Below the pieces are notes generated by a model. That model saw only the letters and a program-made list of their open reading frames with translations. It did no database searches and was not told the origin of the DNA. From Prasinococcaceae sp. CCMP 1430 (Eukaryota > Prasinodermophyta > Palmophyllophyceae > Prasinococcales > Prasinococcaceae), in the NCBI GenBank assembly GCA_013416795.1, contig RQSC01000023.1, forward strand, positions 48,591 to 79,394: a DNA stretch of 30,804 bases, read 5' to 3'. Positions 1 to 9,015 of this stretch are shown here, in pieces (position 1 is the stretch's first letter; each line of letters starts with the position of its first letter). The position numbers and the translations under genes were made by a program.

Positions 1-1118
1 CGAAGCGCGCGCGCGCAGGCCGCGGCCGCTCGGGCGTCGCGGTGGAGGTGGGAGCGCGGCCCGCGACCGCGCGGGGCGCTATCGAGGTCAAGGTCGAGGC
101 GGGTGCGGGCGAGTACACGGGCCCATTCCCGAGTGCGCGGAGGCCTCCCGCGCGCGACTTCTACGCGGCGGTCCGCTACCTCGCCGGGCGGCACGGCGAC
201 CCCGAGTGCTGGATCGGAAAGGGCGACGGCTGCTCACGCTTCGAGCGGCCGCGCGTGCTCGACTCGCTCGTGCGGACCATTCTCTCTCAGAACACGACCG
301 ACATCACCTCGCAGCGCGCATTCGCCAGCCTCAATCGCGCATACGGTGGGGACTATGCCAAGGTGAGGGGAAGGCCGTGCCATTGCGCCGCGTGCGCTGG
401 CTGCGTGCTCTGGCGCTGACACATCCTGGTGCCTGCGGCGTCGCTGGCGGATCCGGCACGTGCCGCGTTGCGGCGGCGTCCGGTGCCCCGCCCCGGCGCG
501 CCACAGGTTCGCGATGCACCCACTGCCGACGTCGCGACGGCAATCAGGGTCGGCGGCCTCGCCGACATCAAGGCAGGGCGCATTCAGACCATCCTCCGTA
601 CGCTCACTGAAGAGCAGCATGGCGTCGACGCGCCCGCCGAGGCGCAGCCATCCCTCGAGCACTTGCGAGACATGGACGACGAGGCCATCAAGGACAGCCT
701 GACCAGGTTCAAGGGCGTCGGCCCAAAGACGGTCTCGTGCGTGCTCATGTTCGCGCTCAACAGGCAGGACTTTCCAGTGGACACGCACGTGTGGCAGTTG
801 GCTCGGACGCTGGGATGGGTACCAAAGTCGGCCACCCGGGAGCAGACGTACGAGCACCTCAATCGCGTTGTGCCCAACGAGCTTAAGCACGACCTCCACG
901 TCCTCATGGTGGAGCACGGCAAGCGCGACGGCCACGGAGCCGCTGGAATCCGGGGCGCTATCGCGAAGGCGGCCGCCGGGGGCGACTCCAAGTCTGTTGT
1001 GGTGAAGTCTGAGCAAGGCTCGCCGCCCGCAGCTGTCAAGATCGAGGTGGACGCGCCTCCGCTGGGTGAAGCGCCTGCGTCGCCGGGGGTCAAGGTCAAG
1101 CAGGAGCGGTTCGACTAG
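1..1118 (+). CDS. HhH-GPD DNA glycosylase (endonuclease III-like), 5'-partial, 2 exons
   Basis: Base-excision repair glycosylase of the helix-hairpin-helix GPD superfamily, expected to remove damaged or modified bases in the nucleus. Exon 1 runs from the window edge to 362 and exon 2 from 507 to 1118. The intron 363-506 starts GTGAGG, ends CCACAG and is phase 0. The frame is open to base 3 with no ATG (the codon at 42 is GTG), so the true start lies outside the window. Counting from the codon at 42, exon 1 carries the SQNTTD helix region. Exon 2 carries the hairpin FKGVGPKT with catalytic Lys181, followed by FPVDTHVW with catalytic Asp199. No cysteine follows Asp199, so the usual 4Fe-4S cluster of Endo III relatives is absent. 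Four psi-K-x-E motifs (Lys17, 274, 285, 305) flank the domain. Family assignment is secure; substrate is not predictable. Confidence 0.88.
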
Positions 1119-1161
1119 CGAGGGAGTGTCTGTAACTGTGTCAATGTTTCTTATTACTTGT

Positions 1162-1169
1162 TGTACATA
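1162..1169 (+). promoter_or_regulatory. Pumilio-type element in glycosylase 3' UTR
   Basis: TGTACATA, 44 bases after the glycosylase stop codon, matches the Pumilio/PUF RNA-binding consensus UGUANAUA exactly. It lies in a locally AT-rich stretch that probably is the 3' UTR. The match is eight bases long, so chance occurrence is possible, and no expression data are available. Confidence 0.35.
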
Positions 1170-2435
1170 CTTGTGTGTGGAAGCGGGTGGGTGGGATGGG
1201 GCGCGATGGGGTGGGGCGGGGTGGGGTGGAGTAAGCACGGGGCGACGCTCAGCAATTGGCGGCGCCGAGTGGGGTCGTTGTCGCGGATGCCCACGCCGCG
1301 TGTCGTGGCAAAATGTGTCCGCGGTGCAAACGCCCGACGCGAGGCGGCGACACCCTCTCGGGCGCCGCCGTTCAGCTCGCGAGCGGTTTCAATGCGGCCG
1401 GAGCGTGCGCCCCTCACTCTCGCGCGATCTCAGTTAGACCATCCGGCACTGCTGTCTGCTTTGGGGTATCCCGCCGCGCCTTGCGGCAGGCGGGCCCCGG
1501 AGTTGCCCCCGGAGGAGACGCCGGGAGGAATATCGGTGACCACGCCAATTGCATTTGTTTCGGGCGCATCCACCCGCACACTAACCACCACACACGTGCG
1601 CGCCCTCGTGCGGCATGTCGCTCAAGCACACGCAACCAATGGCACACCGGCGCGTGCACGCGCGCACACTCGCTGCGCGCCCAGTGCTAGCGCGACGCCC
1701 GGCATCCTACCGCCCCCTCGTGCGCGAAATGCTCGCGCGAGCGCGCCATGCGCACCATCCTTGCCCGTAGAGCGCGCGCCCCATCACTCGAGGCCCAGTC
1801 CAGGGGCGCAGTGAGCGCACGCAGGATGCGGCCCTCGCCCTCGGGCGCGTCCGCCAGCTAGGACGCGACGAGCAGCCGCCGCGAGTCGCCCGCCGCCGCG
1901 GGGGCGGCCGCCGCGCAGTCCATCGCCATCAAAGGCCCGTGCGCTGCTGCGGGCGGCGACGGCCACGACGGCGGCTGTGAGTGGTCTCTCTCCGCAACCC
2001 CCACCTTCAGCCCTCCACCCGTCGCTCGCCAGGCGGGCGGGCCGCGCTCCCCCCTACCAGGGACGCGCCCTGTGCCGCGCCGCGCCGGCCCGCCCGCCCT
2101 AACCTTTTTTTTTATCCGCGCGGAATTTCGGCGGCGTTTCCATAGCCCAAATGTCTATCTGTCTTTCAAGGGGGAAAAAAAACCGCCCATTGGCCGTTGA
2201 GGGTAACGAGTGCCACGTCGACTCGGCACAAAAGGGCCCAACCCCAAATCCAATCCCGCTCACGAACCCGAACCGCAAGGTGCCACACCCGGTATAAAAC
2301 GCGCGCGCGTAGCGCGACGTACGGGGGTGCGGGTCTCAACCCCGGTTGGGACCTCCTGGATGTGTTGGGGCTGGCTGTACTCGCACGGCCCGCGTTCCCC
2401 GAGCGCGCCCGCCGGCGTTCCCCGACCGAGCACCC

Positions 2436-2473
2436 GATGGCATCCGACGCCATCCAATGCCATCCGATGGCAT
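2436..2473. repeat. short palindrome cluster (GATGGCAT / ATGCCATC)
   Basis: GATGGCAT occurs at 2436-2443 and 2466-2473, and its reverse complement ATGCCATC at 2457-2464. The last two form a 17-base palindrome with a one-base centre, and the first copy offers an alternative stem partner. Function is unknown. Confidence 0.5.
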
Positions 2474-3003
2474 CGCGGATTCGGGGTGTGTGTGTTGTTC
2501 CCCGAGCGCCCTCCGTCGGGCGACAGGTTCGGTGGGGCGGTGCCACGTGAGCACGCAATCGAGGCAATCTTTCATCTTTTGTGAGGCGCGCGCGCGGCAC
2601 ACGCCGCGCGGCGCGCGGAGCGCTGCGGGGCGGGGCGGGGGGACGCCTCTGAAAACAACCTTCTCAAAAAGAATTCTTGTATGGTTTTTTCCAAAAAAAA
2701 GACCCCCCTGCTCGCGAGCAGGCGCGCCGGTTCGGCGCGCTCAGCGCGACGCCCCATCGCCGTGCTCGGCAGGGGGGGGCGGGGTGCTGGGGCGAGGAGG
2801 CGCCCGCTCGAGGGCGGGCTGGCGCACGCGTTTCCGCCGGGCCGCCGCCGTTTCGTGTGCGCCCCGCGGCGGACGGGCACTGCGGCGTCCGCCAATCCGC
2901 CCCCTCGGATACTGCAGAGTAGGAGGACGGCACGCGGTGGGCGGGAGCGCAGATGGGCGCGCGCGCGCGTCACAGGGAAAGGGCAGCGAGGGGCGGGAGA
3001 GTG

Positions 3004-3744
3004 ATGCGCGGCCACCGGCGGCTCGCGAGCTCGGCCGCGCTGCTCGTCGTCCTCTCGCTGGCGGCAGTGGGCGCGGCTGCTGCACGCGCTGTGCTCCATG
3101 AAACTCTCGCGGGCGATACGCACGAGGCTAGCGACGCCAGCGCAGCCGCGGAGGGCGGCAGTGCTCACCAGAAAGTGGCAGCGACGGGAATGCCAGTCAA
3201 AGACGGCGCGGCCAAGCCGCGCGCCGTCCTGTGGCACTACTGGCTTTCGGACGCCACCCTCGCAGGCCAAAGCAAGTGCCGGATGGACCGCACGCGCCCG
3301 TGCATGTACCCATGCAGCTGCCTGGGCAAGCTCTGCTTCAAGACGTGCACAAGCTACTGCCATCAGCTGTGCAACGACGAGGCAGACGATGCGTCCGCCG
3401 CCGGTGCGGTGAACGCGACCGGGAGTGTCGAGTATCCTGCCGAGGCGATGGGGGCCGGCGAGGTGGCCGTGTTGGCGGTGGCGCTGGTCTTTATCACCTC
3501 TGTTGTCGTGGTTGGCGCGCTCTTAGTGCGAGTGCATGCGGCAGCGGGGGAGGCGGTGCCCGTCGGGTGGTCGAGAGAACAAATGGTGCGTGGGAGCGAG
3601 CTGTACGAGGGCTGGCCTGAGGGAAGCCACGCGCTGAGGAAGCACCTTACGAGCAGGGGCCAGCTATGCGACGGCTGGCGAGCAGAAAGCCACGCGTACG
3701 GGCGCACGCCGCCCTGTCCCAATTTTGACAATTTTGATGTCTAG
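3004..3744 (+). CDS. single-pass membrane protein with Cys-rich ectodomain
   Basis: Predicted type I membrane protein of 246 residues; I do not recognise the family. I chose the ATG at 3004 because it directly precedes a classical signal peptide (basic MRGHRR, then a hydrophobic stretch to about residue 29). An in-frame ATG at 2953 would add a 17-residue basic leader. Residues 92-123 hold eight cysteines spaced C-x7-C-x3-C-x1-C-x4-C-x3-C-x3-C-x3-C, suggesting a small disulfide-bonded module. Asn137 lies in an N-glycosylation sequon. A transmembrane helix spans about 153-176. The cytoplasmic tail has two related decamers, YEGWPEGSHA (201-210) and CDGWRAESHA (222-231), and ends FDNFDV. No intron is needed. 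It faces the next gene tail to tail. Confidence 0.7.
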   Translation: MRGHRRLASSAALLVVLSLAAVGAAAARAVLHETLAGDTHEASDASAAAEGGSAHQKVAATGMPVKDGAAKPRAVLWHYWLSDATLAGQSKCRMDRTRPCMYPCSCLGKLCFKTCTSYCHQLCNDEADDASAAGAVNATGSVEYPAEAMGAGEVAVLAVALVFITSVVVVGALLVRVHAAAGEAVPVGWSREQMVRGSELYEGWPEGSHALRKHLTSRGQLCDGWRAESHAYGRTPPCPNFDNFDV

Positions 3745-4047
3745 GAAATGCCACGTAAGTTAATAGCGATAGCGGCCATCGGGCGCTGTGATCTTGGAAG
3801 TGCGACGCGAGCGTGGCGCCACCACGACGGCGCGCGCGCGCACTGTGGTTCGTGCGCACGCGGGGTCGTGTGGCACACTGATGTTCCGCTCCGCCCATGC
3901 AAAAGCCGTTTGTCCGTTCTGTCTATGTCCTTCATGCTCTCGTCGCCACGCGGACGCCACAGCACTTCTCGCTGCTGCGTGCATGCCCGGCGTCTCAAGT
4001 CGCCCGTGTCGGTGCGTGTCGGCGATGGTCAGGGTCTGCTTCCGTCC
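3745..4047. other. intergenic region between convergent genes
   Basis: About 300 bp between two stop codons on opposite strands. It should contain both 3' UTRs. I see no hairpin, RNA gene or convincing open frame in it. Confidence 0.6.
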
Positions 4048-5580
4048 CTAGTCGTCCGCTTCGGGGGCCGGTGCAGGCCCCGGCGCGCCCTCGTCGCCGA
4101 AGCCGAGGGCATCCTTGATGGTATCGATGATGCCGCCGACGCTCAGCTGCGTCTCCACGAGCTCAGTCTCGGTGCCGAACGAGGCGATGTCGAGTTCAGG
4201 CTCCTTGTCCTTCTTGTTGTTGTTCTTCTTCTTCGTCTCAGCACTGTCCGAGTCGTCGAGGGCGGGCTGCGCCTCCGCTTCCTCCGGCTCCGCTTCCTCT
4301 GGCTCGGGGCACACGGGCGTGTATCTAAGATACACCAGCGCCGCGTTGGCATTCTCCTCGTCCGTCCAGAAGCGCTTCCCGCCCTCGGTGATCTCGTCGC
4401 CGCCATCCACGCCGCGCGCCGATTTGAAGACGACATCAACCTTGTACAGCGGGCCACCCGGGCGCAGCGTTGCGAGCCACTCGCGATGCGATCCCAGGCC
4501 GACCATGTCAGGGCACCACCCCTTGTCGCCCGTGCCGTCAGGGAAAGGGCCGGGGCATTCGCCCTGGTTGGGCAGCTGGTCCTTGTCGTTGGTCGTCTCC
4601 AGGAGGCTCAGGGGGATGCGGTAGGACAGTTCGGGGAAGCCCTCGCCCTCTGAACCCGCCTCGGACTCCTCGTCCTCCTTGCGCGAAGCGGTGTCGATCA
4701 CCGCGGGCTCGAATGCCGCGACCGCGGCGAAGCTGTCGGTGCCGTCGGTGCCGTTGGTGGCAGGGGCGACCTGCGCCTCCTCGAGCAGCATTTGCGCATC
4801 GTACGTCGTGAGCACCAGCTCCACGCTGGTCAAGAAAGCGGGCATGATGACGTAATTTTCGTGCCAGAGCACACCCGCGAAGGTCTCGATGGCGGAGGCG
4901 TCAGGGTCGTCGCAGTCCGGCGTGCACGGCAGCTCGAGCGGCAGGGGGATGCGCGACTCGAAGCAGAAGCTCGACTGGTCCTCGTAGCGGACGCCCTTCC
5001 AATCGAACGGCACCAAGCCCCACGACACCTTGGAGCCCTCCGGCTGGCGGCTCGGCCTGGCCATCGTGGCGGGCTCCACCGGGCGCTGCACGGTGGTGCC
5101 CGTGGCGGGGCCGGCCTGCTGGCCGTCGCCCCCGTGGTTGAGCTCGCACACGCCGTACGTCGGCTCCGGCGAGGTGTAGAGCGGGATGGCGCCGTTCTCG
5201 AAGACGCCCTCCACGCCGATCTCCACGGTGTAGGTCGAGTCCGGGTCGTCGCACACGCCGGGTGTGGCAGTGGGCGCCTCGGTGGGCGCCTCGGTGGGCG
5301 CCACGACGGGGGCCGCGGTGCAGCCAATGCCGCACAGCTGGCACGCGTCATCGCAGCAGTCGTCGCGCTCCTCGCAGCCGGCGTCGCACCCACAGATGAG
5401 CTCGCGCTGCTCCATCGAGGCGAGGGTCACGCTGCCAGGGCCGACCTGGCAGCGGCTGACGCACGTGTTGATGGCGTCGGGCCTCAGCTCCTGCGCCTCG
5501 GCGAGCACGCCCGCGCCCACCGCCGCGAGCACGACGAGCGCCGCCCAGGCCAGCGGCGCCGCATCGCGGCGCGGCGCCAT
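4048..5580 (-). CDS. secreted protein with somatomedin-B-like domain
   Basis: Predicted secreted or surface protein of 510 residues from one exon. The start at 5580 is followed by a signal peptide (MAPRRDAAPL, then a hydrophobic stretch ending near AEAQ, residue 30). Residues 40-83 fit the somatomedin-B cysteine pattern, with CVSRC, CGCDAGC and the hallmark DDCCDDAC block. A TEAPTEAPTATP linker follows (95-107). Residues 110-425 form a larger region with motifs VSWGLVPFDW and ETFAGVLWHENYVI that resemble 'choice-of-anchor K' style beta domains of bacterial surface proteins; this is a tentative likeness. The C-terminal part is Glu-rich, then Lys/Asn-rich (450-460), then has an amphipathic stretch near 480-495. 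There is no clear membrane anchor apart from the signal. Role could be adhesion or cell-covering; this is inference. Confidence 0.78.
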   Translation of the reverse strand: MAPRRDAAPLAWAALVVLAAVGAGVLAEAQELRPDAINTCVSRCQVGPGSVTLASMEQRELICGCDAGCEERDDCCDDACQLCGIGCTAAPVVAPTEAPTEAPTATPGVCDDPDSTYTVEIGVEGVFENGAIPLYTSPEPTYGVCELNHGGDGQQAGPATGTTVQRPVEPATMARPSRQPEGSKVSWGLVPFDWKGVRYEDQSSFCFESRIPLPLELPCTPDCDDPDASAIETFAGVLWHENYVIMPAFLTSVELVLTTYDAQMLLEEAQVAPATNGTDGTDSFAAVAAFEPAVIDTASRKEDEESEAGSEGEGFPELSYRIPLSLLETTNDKDQLPNQGECPGPFPDGTGDKGWCPDMVGLGSHREWLATLRPGGPLYKVDVVFKSARGVDGGDEITEGGKRFWTDEENANAALVYLRYTPVCPEPEEAEPEEAEAQPALDDSDSAETKKKNNNKKDKEPELDIASFGTETELVETQLSVGGIIDTIKDALGFGDEGAPGPAPAPEADD

Positions 5581-6719
5581 CCCGCACCGCCGAGCTCGTC
5601 GCGGGGCCGCCCTTGGCAGGGCGTCTGCTGCGCGCTGGACCCTCGCGTGCCCGCGCGCAGAAGCGCCGGCGACAGCGCGCGCCTCGGCTGTCAGCCCCCC
5701 TCCCCTCCCCTCCCCTCCCCGCACCGCACTGCACCGCACCGCACCGCACCGCATCGCCGGCGCGCGCGGTGCGGCGCGTGAGCCCCACACGCCGGTTTTG
5801 GAGTTTGCACCGGGGAAGACCCCTGTCTGCGCCCTGTCACCCCAGGTCAGAAAAGAGCACAACACACGGGAGCTCGCGTTGGTGGGTCGCGCTGCGTCAC
5901 GCACTCGGGTGGGGGGTGCTGGTCTATTTATTACGCCGGCGTTCGCAGTCGTCCACCTGCGCGCCTTCGAATGCTCGGTGCCAAGTTGGTGTGGTATTCG
6001 GGCGCACCTTTGCGGGGCGCGTTTGACTGACGTTGGCACGGCGTTGACGCGTCTCGTCAACCCATGGCGGCGCGCCGGGCGGGCGAATACAAGCGGCGGC
6101 GGGGCAGCAGAGGAAAGTGGGAAGGAACGGCTGACCTCAGAGCGGGACCTTCCGCTCTCGCCGGTTTGCTCGAGGCACCCTTCCTCCCGGAGCCCTGCCC
6201 GACGCCGCTAACTCGCGACCGACCGGCAGGCGGCTGCAAGGGGGGGGGGGCTCGTCGACGTCGGTGTGGTATGTTTTTGAGTCGGATGCACGGGTGAGGG
6301 CACGAGGGTCCAGTGATAAAAAGAAAGAGAGCCTCTACGATCGATTAGGTACCGCCGTACCGCGTGCACGTTCAAGTTGGTGCGACAGGTGACCATCCGC
6401 AGGCATGCGTACGCGGCGTCGGTGCCCGTGCCCTGTGCGGTGGTCTGGTCATGCGCATCTCCTGTATGCGGCGGAGCGCTGTGCTGGTTGACTGCGCCCC
6501 CGCACCGCGGGCGCCAATTTTCGGAGCAAGGGAAACCACCTCCTCGGAAGGAGCGCATGCGAGCGAGCGTCCAGACCCGGCATGCCGAGCGAGTGGGTGT
6601 GCGGCGCTGACGTCCGATGACCGCCGCGGGCGCACTGCCTTCAGTACATGTTTGCCACCGCAGCGCTCGCACCCGCAAGAGAGAGAGGCTAACCGGCCGT
6701 CCGGTCAACCGCTGGTCAA

Positions 6720-6731
6720 TTTGGCGGGAAA
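6720..6731. promoter_or_regulatory. E2F-type binding site candidate
   Basis: TTTGGCGGGAAA matches the E2F/DP consensus used by plants and animals (TTTSSCGC; plant form WTTSSCSS) over its full 12-base near-palindromic form. It lies in the shared upstream region of two divergent genes, about 0.9 kb from the nearer start. It stands in a locally AT-rich patch unlike its GC-rich surroundings. Confidence 0.35.
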
Positions 6732-7322
6732 AAAGAGCGCAGATCACGGACCCTCTATTATACCCTTATTCCGTCACGAGTGCAATCTCTTCATTTTCAT
6801 AGTACTGTGTACGGGACACCGGTCGAAACCTAAACCCTCCCCCCCTCTCGTCGCGCGCGCGGCGCCGCGGGCAGCTCTCCACCACACCCGCCCACCTACC
6901 CACATCCCACATCCCACATCCGCAGGGGCGCGCCCCGCCGGCCGTGAGCGCCTTCATTCAAGCCACACTTCGGATGTGACGCCCGCCACACCATGGCTGG
7001 CTGGCTGGGCGCATGGGCGGGAGCGTGGGCCGGACACCGGCCGGGACCTGGCTGGCCTGGCTGGCTGGACTCCCGCCCCGGCCGGTTCGTCGTCGGCCGG
7101 CCCCCTCCCCTGCCTGCCTGCCTGCCTGCTGCCGCGGGTCGTGTGTGACCGCATCCGATCTTCGATCTATCCATCGCCCGCGTTCGCCAACCACCCATCA
7201 ACTGTTTTTCGCACGCGTGTGGCTGGGCGGATGTTGGGACCGGCCAACCAACCAGGTTACGGCCCGGCCAGGAAGGCGTGCCTGCCCGTCCGCCCGACGG
7301 CAGAGGAAGACCTCACACCCAT

Positions 7323-7349
7323 GCACGCACGCACGCACGCACACACACC
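7323..7349. repeat. GCAC/AC microsatellite
   Basis: Tandem GCAC units pass into AC dinucleotides just upstream of a coding region. This is ordinary microsatellite sequence, listed because it sits in a possible 5' region of the gene at 7638. Confidence 0.8.
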
Positions 7350-7637
7350 CCCGCGTCGCCGTCCGCTCTGCGCGGCTGTGAGAGCCACCCCCGCACGTGG
7401 GGTGGTCCGCGGCGCGCGTGGGTTGGGTCGGAGGCCGCCAACCAATTCCACGTGGCTGAGTCAGCGGCCCGCTCGCGCGCGCGCTCGCGCGCGCGCGCGC
7501 GCATTGGCGGGGTCGGTCGGTCGGGGAACGCGCGCGCGCGTGCGTGCTGTGCGAGGCTGGCTGGCGTACTGACTGAGGCCGAGGGCCGGGAGCGCGACGC
7601 GCGGGTGGGGGCGCTGGCGCTACGGCTGGATGCCGCG

Positions 7638-8689
7638 ATGAGGCAGGAAGAACGCCAGCAGCAGGAGAGACGGCAGCAGCAGCAGCTGCAGCAGCACGGC
7701 AGGCGCCGCGGACTGCAGCAGCGCGGGCCATGGGACGTCGAGGCGGCTGCCGCTGCTTCTGCCGGTTGCGGCGCCGGCGCTTCGCGGGGCGCGACGTCGA
7801 GGGCCGCGAGCGCCGCCGTGCGCGCGGGCTGGCTACCGAAGGGTGCGCTGCCCGCCGCTGGCCTCGTCGACGAGGTCAGCGTCGTGGGCTCGCGCNGCTC
7901 GGCCGGAACGGACTGGGCAGGAACGGCGTCAAGCCGGCCTCGCGCCCGGACGCGTGGGTCGGCGCCGTGCTCGCCGAGCGCTTCCGCGCGGTGGGCGCCG
8001 CGCTGCGGACGCCCTACCCGGACTGCCAGGACGCCGAGTGCCTGCTGGAGGAGTACGCCGAATTCGTCGAGGCGCACGAGCCCGCGCTCGCGCGCCTGGG
8101 CGTCGCCGCGGAGCTGAGGCTCGTGCCAGCGTACGCCGCGCGCGTGGCCATCGTGGCGCTGCGCGTGCTGGTCACGTGGCTCGAGCCCGGCGCCACCGCG
8201 CTGGCGGCGCGCCACTACGAGGCCGGCCGCGAGGTGCCGCCCGCGCTCACCAGGCTCACCGAGGTGATGGTCAGCGCCAAACACGTCGCAGTGGCCGCTT
8301 CTGCGTGCCCCGCGGGGGCTGTCGAGGATCTGGCAGACGCCCTCGACATGGCTCTCGAAGCGCACCGCGCCACGCCATCGGCGCTGCTCTCGCGCGCCGA
8401 GGAGGCCGCCACATCCAAGGTCTCCATCACGGGGGCCGTGCCCGAGGCCGCGCCCCAGGTGGACCCGCTCGCGCCTGAAAAGGTGGCGCAGTCGCTCGAG
8501 GGCATGATCGAGGCAGGCCTGCGCTCGCACGAGGGATCCATGCGCGGTGGAAGCGCCGCGCTGACGGCGCTCAACCGCTCCACGTCGGCTTGCTCGCTGC
8601 ATTCAATTGACTGCTCCAGCAGTCGCGAGGGCTCAATGGGGGGGGCGAACGATGCATTCGAGTCGCTCTTCTTAGCGGAGGCCAATTAG
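7638..8689 (+). CDS. unrecognised helical protein, frame switch at a single N
   Basis: I do not recognise this protein. From the ATG at 7638 the first part is Gln/Arg-rich (QEERQQQERRQQQQ), then Ala-rich to base 7895. After the N at 7896 the plausible frame is a different one, which reads through LAERFRAVGAAL, ECLLEEYAEFVEAHEPALA and later Ala/Leu-rich helices to a Ser-rich C-terminus and a stop at 8687-8689. The downstream frame is confident: it is long, helical and not low complexity. The upstream frame, with codons continuing above 7638 (LTEAEGRERDARVGALALRL), also looks coding, so the N probably hides missing bases and not a real frameshift. The start is uncertain because the upstream frame stays open and an intron could precede it. 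No membrane segment or enzymatic motif is visible. Confidence 0.55.
7896..7896. other. single N, probable closed gap inside a gene
   Basis: The reading frame of the surrounding gene differs on the two sides of this base. Similar lone Ns occur at 9891, 12180 and 29866, each next to alternating CG or triplet repeats. Confidence 0.7.
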
Positions 8690-9015
8690 CCCGAGCATCA
8701 ACGCGAATCACACGAATGATGAGAGCGAGAGAAAACGAAGCAAGAGGACGGGAGAAGTAGGAAGCGCGCGCGCACGAGCGGCGCTCCGGCGACGCGACGC
8801 GCGGGGGCGTAACAAGGCTCTCACGAGCGCGTCCCGCCGGGATGAAACACAAACACGCGTTCACTTACAGTAGCATGCATCGCCCTGCCGGCGCCCCCGC
8901 GCCGCCCGCCTGCTCCCGCGCGTCACGCCGCCAGCCATGACGCAGGCCTGCGAGCGCAAAGGGCGCCTCTGGCCTGTGCGCTTGTGACACAGAAACACGC
9001 AACGCGACACAGAGC
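8690..9015. other. intergenic region between convergent genes
   Basis: About 325 bp between the stop codons of a plus-strand and a minus-strand gene. I see no RNA gene, hairpin or supported open frame. Confidence 0.55.

Larger units (their letters stand above)
1119..3003. other. intergenic region, no gene supported
   Basis: This 1.9 kb stretch separates the glycosylase from the next plus-strand gene. It holds a G-rich tract with many GGGG runs at about 1187-1240, a T run near 2104, the sequence TATAAAA at 2293-2299 (700 bp from the next start, so not an obvious core promoter), a small palindrome cluster at 2436-2473, and A/T-rich patches at 2650-2705. Open frames here show no recognisable protein and look like products of high GC. 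Confidence 0.6.
5581..7637. other. divergent intergenic region with low-complexity DNA
   Basis: Two kilobases between divergently oriented genes. It contains CCCCT and CACCG short tandem repeats at about 5697-5757, close upstream of the minus-strand gene; an E2F-like site at 6720-6731; three CCCACAT units near 6900-6920; GGCT and CTGC repeats at about 6992-7130; GCAC/AC repeats at 7323-7349; and CG alternation at about 7473-7503. Open frames on both strands are repetitive and unsupported. Confidence 0.6.

Noticed and set aside
42..44. GTG at 42 as the glycosylase start
   Set aside because: GTG is not a normal start in nuclear eukaryotic genes, and the frame is open to the window edge, so the gene is simply 5'-partial.
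2293..2299. TATAAAA as a core promoter
   Set aside because: The nearest supported start codon on that strand is about 700 bp away and no transcript evidence exists.
5581..6060. N-terminal extension of the somatomedin-B-like protein
   Set aside because: The frame stays open upstream, but the sequence is short repeats, and the ATG at 5580 has an excellent signal peptide.
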